Shown here piece after piece: positions 1 to 5,574 of a DNA stretch of 6,143 nucleotides. Position 1 is the stretch's first letter. Each line of letters begins with the position of its first letter. Source of the stretch: Oscillospiraceae bacterium (GTDB lineage: Bacteria; Bacillota; Clostridia; Oscillospirales; UBA929); contig WRLW01000096.1 in assembly GCA_009777435.1 (NCBI GenBank), forward strand, positions 1 to 6,143, in the 5' to 3' direction. A program made the position numbers and the translations under genes. The notes under the pieces are model-generated. The model saw only the letters and a program-made list of their open reading frames with translations, did not search any database and was not told where the DNA came from.

Positions 1-687
1 GCGCAGGTAATGCTTATTGTCGCGGTATATGCGTTTTATGCCCACGGTCGAGCAGTAGGAGCATACGAACGGACAGCCGCGCGAGCATGACGTCTCGTAG
101 CTGTAAGAGCCGAGCGCGGGGTCGGTGTGGTGGAGGGTGTCCGAATCTATGAAATATTTGTTGGGCAGCCCGATATGCGCCAGCCCCAGCGTATCTAATT
201 GCCTCACCAGCGGGCGCACGGGGTTTATGACCGCCTGCCCGTTTTCGGTATAAGCGAGGTTTTCCATATCGCGCGGATCTTGGCCTTCCGACAGCCGCGC
301 CGCGAGCTCGGCGACGGCGCCCTCGCCCTCGCCGCGTATTACATAGTCGCAGTGCTTAAGGCAGCGCTCGGGGAACATGGTGGCGTATACGCCGCCCCAG
401 ACTAACGGCGCTTGCGACCGGCCGCGCACATGGCGGCTGACCTCCTCCACGGCCTCGAGGTAGAGCGACGACATGACCGAGAAGCCGACGAACAGCGGGC
501 CGGTTTTGTCCATCAGCGATATCAGATGGTCTATCTCGGACGGCGTGGGCTTCTTGGGGCGCATACTGTGAAAGCCCTTGAAGTACAGCACGGTCACGTC
601 GAAGCCGGCGTCTGTCAGCGCCTTTTCAAGATAACGCAGCCCGAGCGACTTCGGGCTGTAAAAATTAACCAGCATAACGCGTTTCAT
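1..687 (-). CDS. B12-binding domain radical SAM protein (3' end beyond window)
   Basis: The frame is open from ATG at 687 to the left edge, giving 229 residues with no stop, so the C-terminal part is missing. Residues 1-135 look like a cobalamin-binding (Rossmann-like) domain: the start MKRVMLVNFYSPKSLGLRYL, then FVGFSVMSS near 66-74, VWGGVYATMFPE near 97-107 and the family-typical VIRGEGEGAV at 116-125. No DxHxxG motif is seen, as is common in B12-dependent radical SAM enzymes. The radical SAM core begins near 195, with CSRGCPFVCSYC at 201-212; C205, C209 and C212 form CxxxCxxC, which binds the 4Fe-4S cluster. Members of this class methylate or rearrange unactivated carbons using SAM and cobalamin, but the substrate cannot be told from this fragment. 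An SD-like AAAAGGGGG (696-704) lies 8 bases before the ATG. The gene follows flhB on the same strand but has its own promoter, so a flagellar role is not implied. The family call is firm; the specific function is unknown. Confidence 0.88.
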   Translation of the reverse strand, partial: MKRVMLVNFYSPKSLGLRYLEKALTDAGFDVTVLYFKGFHSMRPKKPTPSEIDHLISLMDKTGPLFVGFSVMSSLYLEAVEEVSRHVRGRSQAPLVWGGVYATMFPERCLKHCDYVIRGEGEGAVAELAARLSEGQDPRDMENLAYTENGQAVINPVRPLVRQLDTLGLAHIGLPNKYFIDSDTLHHTDPALGSYSYETSCSRGCPFVCSYCSTVGIKRIYRDNKHYLR

Positions 688-712
688 TCGCGCGGCCCCC
701 TTTTGCTTTAGC

Positions 713-742
713 ATTATAACACAAGCGCCGGCCGGTTTGCAA
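713..742 (-). promoter_or_regulatory. Extended -10 vegetative promoter for the radical SAM gene
   Basis: On the minus strand there is a perfect -10 hexamer TATAAT (713-718) preceded by TGT, which makes an extended -10 (TGn). An 18-base spacer separates it from TTGCAA (737-742), which matches four of six -35 positions. The expected transcription start is near 705-706, leaving a very short leader of about 18 bases that begins close to the SD-like AAAAGGGGG at 696-704. Its position in the only non-coding gap of the window over 50 bases supports it. The pattern is that of the housekeeping sigma factor, not of the flagellar sigma-28. Confidence 0.7.
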
Positions 743-768
743 TCAAAGGGCGCGAGAAAACGCCGCCC
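741..768 (-). terminator. Candidate weak intrinsic terminator after flhB
   Basis: Two bases past the flhB stop codon the minus strand can fold a GC-rich hairpin. Bases 761-768 pair with 748-754, giving seven pairs with one bulged G, and the loop is the six bases TTTTCT. It is followed by TTTGATT (741-747), a T-rich but interrupted tail. The stem is short and the tail is poor, so termination may be partial. Its place between the end of the flagellar genes and a strong promoter fits a transcription unit boundary. Confidence 0.38.
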
Positions 769-770
769 GG

Positions 771-1883
771 TCAGCCTGTGCGCGGGCGTTCGCCGCGCTC
801 CTTCTGCTTGTAGATAAAGGCCAGTATCTCCGCGACGGCGGCGAACAGCTCGCGCGGTATCTCGTCGCCGATGTCGCAGCCCAGATAAAGCGCTTGGGCG
901 ACCGGCTTGTTTTCGACCATCGGTATGCCGTGTTCGGCGGCCTTGCGCTTGATGTTCTGCGCCACAAGGTCTTTGCCCTTGGCCAGCACGACCGGCGTAT
1001 CCATCTCCCTGTCCTCGTATTTAAGCGCCACGGCGTAATGGGTCGGGTTGGTTATAACCACGTCGGCCTTTGGGATTTCGGCCATCATGCGGCGCATCGA
1101 CATCTCGCGCTGCTTGCGCTTTATGGCCTGCTTTATCATGGGGTCGCCCTCGATCATCTTATACTCGTCCTTGATCTCCTGCTTTGTCATCCTCAGATTT
1201 TTCTCGAATTCCCACCACTGGTAGATATAGTCGGCCAGCCCGATGATAACCAGCACCATGCACGCCTTGAAGGCGAGCGACAGGCACATCGAAAAAATCT
1301 GCGCGCCGGCGGACGTCACGCCGAACAGCGGGTCTTGGCCGCCGCCGTGGTTCATCAGCGTTTCAAAGACGGGCAGGTTTGAGGTGTATTCGTTATACAG
1401 CACTATCCCCACGACGCTGAGCTTAATCAGCGATTTCAGCAGCTCTACTATCGAACGGATCGAGAATATGCGCTTAAAGCCCTCCAGAGGGTTTATGCGG
1501 CTGAATTTGGGCTTGATGGACTCGCCCGCGAACAAAAAGCCCACCTGCGCGAAGTTTACCGCAAGCCCGGCCGCCACGGCCACCGCGAGGATGGGCCATA
1601 TCAGCTTGAATATATTCAGCATGGCGCCGATGACCATGCTGTGTATGCGCTCGGCGGACATGTCCGACAGGCCGTCGGCGACCGTTATGCTCAGGTAGCC
1701 GGACAGCATTTCGCGCATATTGAGAAATATCATCGAGCCGGTCACGGCGATAATCCCGAACAGCGCCAGCATCATGACGGCGGTGTTGATTTCGGCGCTC
1801 TTTAGCACCTGCCCTTTTTTTCGCGCGTCCTCGCGCTTTTTAGGGGTAGCCTTTTCAGTCTTTTCCTGACTCGAATCCGGCAA
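771..1883 (-). CDS. flhB: Flagellar type III export protein FlhB (specificity switch)
   Basis: FlhB is the inner-membrane export component that wraps the gate and switches substrates from rod/hook to filament proteins. The 370-residue length is normal. The N-terminus EKTEKATPKKREDARKKGQV (residues 7-26) is the family signature. Four hydrophobic segments lie near 34-56, 88-110, 146-165 and 195-217. The cytoplasmic domain carries NPTH at 279-282, where the family self-cleaves between N279 and P280; ITNPTHYAVALKY is intact. The start is TTG at 1883: an in-frame TGA lies two codons upstream, the next Met is at residue 37, inside the first membrane segment, and an SD-like AAGGGTGG (1893-1900) sits 9 bases before it. 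The gene starts 29 bases after the fliR stop. It is normally followed by flhA in related operons, but here the next gene is a radical SAM protein. The identification is very secure. Confidence 0.97.
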   Translation of the reverse strand: MPDSSQEKTEKATPKKREDARKKGQVLKSAEINTAVMMLALFGIIAVTGSMIFLNMREMLSGYLSITVADGLSDMSAERIHSMVIGAMLNIFKLIWPILAVAVAAGLAVNFAQVGFLFAGESIKPKFSRINPLEGFKRIFSIRSIVELLKSLIKLSVVGIVLYNEYTSNLPVFETLMNHGGGQDPLFGVTSAGAQIFSMCLSLAFKACMVLVIIGLADYIYQWWEFEKNLRMTKQEIKDEYKMIEGDPMIKQAIKRKQREMSMRRMMAEIPKADVVITNPTHYAVALKYEDREMDTPVVLAKGKDLVAQNIKRKAAEHGIPMVENKPVAQALYLGCDIGDEIPRELFAAVAEILAFIYKQKERGERPRTG

Positions 1884-1902
1884 GCGTCACCACCACCCTT
1901 CC
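1884..1902 (-). promoter_or_regulatory. Ribosome binding site deciding the TTG start of flhB
   Basis: The minus strand reads GGAAGGGTGGTGGTGA (1887-1902) just before TTG at 1883. AAGGGTGG (1893-1900) is complementary in large part to the 16S 3' end at a 9-base spacing. The TGA ending this stretch (1887-1889) is in frame with flhB, so translation cannot begin further upstream. Confidence 0.6.
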
Positions 1903-1912
1903 GCAAGCGCCG

Positions 1913-2704
1913 CTATCCCGTACCCGGCGCCATAAGGTCTATTACTTCGCCGATAAACAGGTACATGCGGTCAAATATCACGTTGGTATAGCGCATGAAT
2001 ATCGGCGTCACGACGGCCAGCATAAGCAGGCCGAGTATGACCTTGAGCGGCATACCGACCACGAATATATTCATCTGCGGCGTCGTGCGCACAAGTATGC
2101 CGAGCGCCACCTCGGCCACCATAGCCGACGCGAGCATGGGCATCGCCACGTTCAGGGCCAGCAGGAAGGTCTCGGCAAAGCCGCGCAGCATAAACGCGCC
2201 GATCTCGGGGCGCAGGGTCGCCTGACCGACCGGTATGGCCTCAAACGACATAAACATCCAGCGGATCAGCAGCATATGCCCGTTGGCCAGCAGCACGCAG
2301 ATCATGATGACCACATTGAACAGCGAGCCGGCCACAGGCACCTGCGCGTTTGTGGCCACGTCGTATATCTGCACCATGCCGAAGCCGATCTGCGTGTCGA
2401 TGACCTGCCCGGCGGTGTACACGACAGAGAAGAACATGGTGGTTATAAGCCCGATGACCAGCCCGACAAGCAGCTCGGCCAGCATAGACAGCGCGAAATG
2501 GAACAGCGTGGGCGGCAGCGCGGCGGGCGGCGGATAGAACTGCACGGCTATAAACGACATGGCGACCGACATCAGCACCTTCAGGTTGGCCGGCAGGTTG
2601 GTGCGCCCGAAGATGGGGGACAGAATAAACATACCCGACATACGGGTGACGATCATCAGGAAATGCGTCACCCATACGGCCGGGTCGCCCGTTATGACAG
2701 GCAT
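1913..2704 (-). CDS. fliR: Flagellar export gate protein FliR
   Basis: FliR is a polytopic membrane protein of the export gate; in studied systems one copy assembles with five FliP and four FliQ into the helical channel core. The protein has 263 residues, the usual size, with about six strongly hydrophobic stretches (roughly 11-32, 42-57, 68-97, 126-148, 176-205 and 213-238). Family landmarks are AGQVIDTQIGFGM (98-110), AEVALGILVRTTPQMNIFVVGMP (read as two adjoining blocks, 197-206 and 207-219) and the lysine just after. The ATG at 2704 is preceded by GGAGGG (2711-2716) at 6 bases, a clean SD. It lies 39 bases after fliQ and 29 before flhB. The stop is TAG. I see no sign of a fliR-flhB fusion, which occurs in some clostridia; the two genes are separated by stops and have independent starts. 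Confidence 0.96.
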   Translation of the reverse strand: MPVITGDPAVWVTHFLMIVTRMSGMFILSPIFGRTNLPANLKVLMSVAMSFIAVQFYPPPAALPPTLFHFALSMLAELLVGLVIGLITTMFFSVVYTAGQVIDTQIGFGMVQIYDVATNAQVPVAGSLFNVVIMICVLLANGHMLLIRWMFMSFEAIPVGQATLRPEIGAFMLRGFAETFLLALNVAMPMLASAMVAEVALGILVRTTPQMNIFVVGMPLKVILGLLMLAVVTPIFMRYTNVIFDRMYLFIGEVIDLMAPGTG

Positions 2705-2743
2705 GAAAATCCCTCCGATCGGCGGCGGCGCGCGCGGCGCTTC

Positions 2744-3019
2744 TTATTCAGTCCTGAGTATTATTATTATCATTTCATGCGTCCATTTAATAAACTCGTC
2801 GAGCCTTTCGAGCATCCAGCTCCCGAAGATTATCAGGGCCACAAACACCGAAAGTATTTTTACCACGAACACAACGGTCTGCTCGTTGACCTGCGTGGTC
2901 GCCTGTACGATGGAGACAATAAGCCCGGCGACCAGCCCGATGCCGAGCATTGGCAGCGACAGCCACAGTATCTCCATTATGCCGGCTCGTATCAATTCGG
3001 AAATGTCGGACTGGCTCAA
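2744..3019 (-). CDS. fliQ: Flagellar export gate protein FliQ
   Basis: FliQ is a small two-helix membrane subunit that packs around the FliP-FliR core. The 91 residues match the family length of about 90. Two hydrophobic helices cover about 14-41 and 50-71, joined by the conserved loop QATTQVNEQTVVFVVKI, which includes the typical Q-x-x-x-Q-x-N-E-Q pattern. The start is TTG at 3019. An in-frame TGA sits three codons upstream, and the first ATG is codon 15, which would remove the conserved N-terminal amphipathic segment. GGGGGTGA (3026-3033) at 6 bases gives a good SD, so TTG is the only sensible start. The C-terminus ends EMIIIILRTE, with four ATA isoleucine codons in a row, which is odd in GC-rich DNA. 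The gene is 41 bases after fliP and 39 before fliR. Confidence 0.95.
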   Translation of the reverse strand: MSQSDISELIRAGIMEILWLSLPMLGIGLVAGLIVSIVQATTQVNEQTVVFVVKILSVFVALIIFGSWMLERLDEFIKWTHEMIIIILRTE

Positions 3020-3033
3020 GGCCGTTCACCCCC
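3020..3033 (-). promoter_or_regulatory. Ribosome binding site deciding the TTG start of fliQ
   Basis: GGGGGTGA (3026-3033, minus strand) lies 6 bases before TTG at 3019 and resembles the GGAGGTGA complement of the 16S 3' end. Its last three bases, TGA (3026-3028), are also an in-frame stop, so no longer FliQ product can exist. Confidence 0.65.
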
Positions 3034-3060
3034 GCCCGCTCGGTATTTAAGGCGCCCGTA

Positions 3061-3873
3061 CTACCCCGGCGCGCCGTGGAAGGAATCCACAATGGTGCCT
3101 ACTGTGCGGTTCCAGCCGTCTACGGCCACAAATATCATTATCTTAAAGGGCAGAGATATCATGACCGGCGGCAGCATCATCATACCCATAGACATCAGGG
3201 CCGACGCCACCACCATGTCGATTATTATAAACGGTATATATATAATAAACCCCATGATAAACCCCGTCTTGAGCTCGCTTGTGATAAACGCGGGCACCAG
3301 CACATGGGTGGGTATATCGTCAATAGAGCCGGGGCGCTCAAGGCGCGCCAGATTCATGAAATTCATCAGGTCGGACTCGTTTCTCTGAAGCCTTATCTGC
3401 TCCAGCATAAAGCCGCGCAGCGGTCTCATGGTGCCCTCAAGGAATTCGTCCATGGCGATCTCGCCGGCGGCATAGGGATCCCACGCCTCGGCCTTTATCT
3501 GGTCAAAGACGGGGAACATGATGAAAAGCGTCAGAAACAGCGCCAGAGCGATCATGACCTGATTGGGCGGCATCTGCTGGGTGCCCATGGCGCTGCGCGT
3601 GAACGACAGCACGATCACGATCCTTATAAACGCCGTCACCATTATAAGAATGGACGGCGCGAGCGACAGTATGGTCAGCAGTATGAGTATCTCCATTGTG
3701 GTGGTCGAATCCTCAAGCGTCATATCGCCGCCCAGTATATTAAACGGGAACGGACGCCCGGCGGCTTCGGTTCCCCCCGGCGCGTCGTCGGGCGGAATGG
3801 CCGCGCCAAGCGCCGGCGGCGCGAGCAATAAGAGCGTCACGGCCAAAACCAGTATGACTATGGTGCGTTTCAT
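3061..3873 (-). CDS. fliP: Flagellar export gate protein FliP
   Basis: FliP is the main pore-forming subunit of the flagellar type III export gate. The 270-residue protein begins with a typical signal peptide: MKR, a hydrophobic core to about residue 18, then a small-residue ALGA site near 21-24. FliP is one of the few flagellar proteins with a cleaved signal. A short Pro/Gly-rich mature N-terminus follows. Hydrophobic helices lie at about 61-90, 104-123, 205-228 and 231-251. Family blocks include AFIRIVIVLSFTRSAMGTQQ (81-100) with PPNQV after it, VPAFITSELKTGF (193-205) and the methionine-rich gate segment MSMGMMMLPPVMISLPFK (227-244). The ATG at 3873 has GAGGGG about 10 bases upstream and AAAGGAG at 15. 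It starts 39 bases after fliO and ends with TAG. The AT-rich patch near 3214-3260 encodes an Ile-rich helix. The call is certain. Confidence 0.97.
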   Translation of the reverse strand: MKRTIVILVLAVTLLLLAPPALGAAIPPDDAPGGTEAAGRPFPFNILGGDMTLEDSTTTMEILILLTILSLAPSILIMVTAFIRIVIVLSFTRSAMGTQQMPPNQVMIALALFLTLFIMFPVFDQIKAEAWDPYAAGEIAMDEFLEGTMRPLRGFMLEQIRLQRNESDLMNFMNLARLERPGSIDDIPTHVLVPAFITSELKTGFIMGFIIYIPFIIIDMVVASALMSMGMMMLPPVMISLPFKIMIFVAVDGWNRTVGTIVDSFHGAPG

Positions 3874-3912
3874 GGGCGCGTCCCCCCTCTCCTTTAGCGC
3901 GGCGGCGTATAG

Positions 3913-5169
3913 TTACTTTCCGTAGCGCCGGCTGCGGCGCTGCACGCGGTCGGACAGCTCGTCAAGCTTGTCCGCGTCCGGCTTGGCGGCGCCCGCGTCC
4001 GGCTTATTCTTCGTGTCACGACGGGCGGGCGGCGGCGGCTTCGCGTTTGATAAATAAGCCGAGGCGGCGGCGGCCGGCGCGATGGGCCGTATGTCCGCCA
4101 TTTCCGCGATATCCGGCGGCTGCGGCGCGGCCTCGCCCTCGCCGCCGAACTCCGGGTTGACCGTCCATACGGCGTCGGGTTCGGGCGTTCGCGGCGCTAT
4201 ATTCTTCAGCGGTATTATAAACTCCGGCGGCCCGAAGGAGCCGGGACGTACGCGCGAGCCGTCGTAAATGGACGGCGGCTGCGGCTCCGGGGCGCGCGGC
4301 GCGGCATGAGCCTGACGGCTCTCGGCGGCGGGACGCGCCGATACGGCGGCGGCCGGCGGCGGGACGCGCGTTTCAACCGGCTTTATTATACGCCGCCCCT
4401 CGTCGATGCGCCCCAAGTTGTGCAGCGACTCTATTATGCTGTTATAATCGGCGACGACCGCGCGCGCGCCGCGCGTAACCGGCGGCGGCTCCTGACGCGG
4501 CGGCGTATATAAATCGGCCCCCGTTTCGGACACGCTCTCGCGCGCCGCCGGAGGATTCGGTGGTTCGGCTGGATTTTCAGACGCCTCTTGAATACGTTTC
4601 ATAACGTCCGCGAAGGACTTCGCCGTTTCGGCCGGCGTCATTTCCGCCGCCCCCGGCGACCCGGCGGCGTCCGTATTTACGGGCGGCGCGCCCATATTCG
4701 TGGACGGAGTGCCCGGGCTCATGGGCTGAGCGCCCTCGGGCAGCAGGCCGGCGTTTAGCTTCATGTTGTGCGCGAAGCGCCGGAAAAAGGTCGTGCCGTC
4801 TCCCGCGGCCGTACGCGAAGCGGCGCGAGCCGGCGTTTGAAGCTTGGGCATCTCCTCGAGGTCGTCGGGCGACAGCTCGCACAGCCTCGACACGCCGTCT
4901 TTGTTAACGCCGACCGCTATGACGCGCGGCCCGACGCTGACGAGCATTATATACGCGCCGCCGCCGACCGCCGAACGATCAAGGACGCGGATATTACCCG
5001 ACGAGCCGAACCCGCGGGCCGAAAGCCGGCGCAGCAGCCAATAGGCCGCGAAAATAACCGCGAAGAAAAGCGCTATACCCAAAATCAGCCTGATATCCGA
5101 GCCGTTATAGCTTAAGCTGGGCGCGGCCGTTTCATCGACCGGGGGCGGGGCGGCTGAAAGCAGCGTCAC
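3913..5169 (-). CDS. fliO: Flagellar biosynthesis protein FliO with long Pro/Ala-rich tail
   Basis: FliO (FliZ in Bacillus naming) is a single-pass membrane protein that helps FliP assemble. Residues 27-47 form one transmembrane helix, followed by basic residues, and residues 58-107 are the conserved FliO domain (NIRVLDRSAVGGGAYIMLVS, then VIAVGVNKDGVSRLCELSPD). The remaining 310 or so residues are low-complexity, rich in Pro, Ala and Glu, and end in a basic tail (RRSRRYGK). Most FliO proteins are about 100-220 residues, so 418 is unusually long. Islands that look less disordered are FFRRFAHNMKLNAGLLPEG (128-146), FADVMKRIQEA (186-196), DYNSIIESLHNLGRIDEGRR (241-260) and PPEFIIPLKNIAP (314-326). 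The start is GTG at 5169, one base after the cheY stop, with AAGGTG (5180-5185) inside the cheY end, so translation is probably coupled. Gene order and domain make fliO secure; the tail has no assigned role. Confidence 0.88.
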   Translation of the reverse strand: MTLLSAAPPPVDETAAPSLSYNGSDIRLILGIALFFAVIFAAYWLLRRLSARGFGSSGNIRVLDRSAVGGGAYIMLVSVGPRVIAVGVNKDGVSRLCELSPDDLEEMPKLQTPARAASRTAAGDGTTFFRRFAHNMKLNAGLLPEGAQPMSPGTPSTNMGAPPVNTDAAGSPGAAEMTPAETAKSFADVMKRIQEASENPAEPPNPPAARESVSETGADLYTPPRQEPPPVTRGARAVVADYNSIIESLHNLGRIDEGRRIIKPVETRVPPPAAAVSARPAAESRQAHAAPRAPEPQPPSIYDGSRVRPGSFGPPEFIIPLKNIAPRTPEPDAVWTVNPEFGGEGEAAPQPPDIAEMADIRPIAPAAAASAYLSNAKPPPPARRDTKNKPDAGAAKPDADKLDELSDRVQRRSRRYGK

Positions 5170-5170
5170 C

Positions 5171-5533
5171 TTACCCCAACACCTTTTTAACGGCCTCGAC
5201 TACGCGGTCTGCCTGGAAGGGCTTTACGATAAAGTCCTTGGCGCCTGACTGTATGGCCTCGATAACCATGGCCTGCTGGCCCATGGCCGAGCACATGATG
5301 ACCTTTGCCGCGCCGTTGAACGCTTTGATGTGTTTGAGCGCGTCAATGCCGTTCACCTCAGGCATAGTGATATCCATGATGACCAGATCCGGCGTCAGCT
5401 CCTTGTATTTCTCAAGGGCTTTAGCGCCGTTTTCGGCCTCACCGCAAACGTCAAAGCCGTTTTTGCTAAGCACTTCCTTAATCATCATGCGCATAAACGC
5501 CGCGTCATCCACGACCAGGATTCTATTACCCAT
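5171..5533 (-). CDS. cheY: Chemotaxis response regulator CheY
   Basis: CheY is a stand-alone receiver domain (120 residues, the usual size). When phosphorylated by CheA it binds the flagellar switch and changes rotation. The site residues are present: acidic pair D9-D10 (ILVVDDAAFM), phosphoacceptor D54 (VIMDITMPEVNG), S82 at the Thr/Ser position (VIMCSAM) and K104 followed by P105 (FIVKPF). There is no output domain. In Bacillus-type systems the adjacent FliY is a CheY-P phosphatase, and this gene sits directly after the switch protein gene, which fits that pairing. The ATG at 5531-5533 is preceded by GGGAGG (5542-5547) at 8 bases, 41 bases after the switch gene stop. A general receiver of other function is possible from sequence alone, but the context makes CheY by far the best call. 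Confidence 0.94.
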   Translation of the reverse strand: MGNRILVVDDAAFMRMMIKEVLSKNGFDVCGEAENGAKALEKYKELTPDLVIMDITMPEVNGIDALKHIKAFNGAAKVIMCSAMGQQAMVIEAIQSGAKDFIVKPFQADRVVEAVKKVLG

Positions 5534-5574
5534 TGTCTATACCTCCCGAAAAAATGGCGGTGTTGCGTATTACA

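Noticed and set aside
199..711. Two small plus-strand frames at the left end
   Set aside because: They are antisense to the radical SAM gene, whose motifs are unambiguous on the minus strand.
1884..1912. Possible fliR-flhB fusion
   Set aside because: fliR ends at a clear TAG (1913-1915), and flhB has its own SD and TTG start with an in-frame stop upstream.
1998..2010. Sigma-28-like GCCGATAT on the minus strand within fliR
   Set aside because: There is no TAAA-like element at the required distance upstream, and the bases are ordinary fliR coding sequence.
3224..3229. TATAAT on the minus strand in fliP as an internal promoter
   Set aside because: No convincing -35 element lies at 16-18 bases, and the bases are explained by Ile codons of a membrane helix.
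2276..3388. Long plus-strand open frame of 370 residues across fliR, fliQ and fliP
   Set aside because: It runs opposite to three unmistakable flagellar genes, crosses their boundaries, and its product is rich in His/Arg/Gly without any domain. It is a by-product of GC-rich codon positions.
2950..3831. Plus-strand open frame of 293 residues opposite fliP
   Set aside because: The composition is His/Arg/Gln-rich with no recognisable domain, and it lies fully antisense to fliP. The same explanation applies to the other plus-strand frames.
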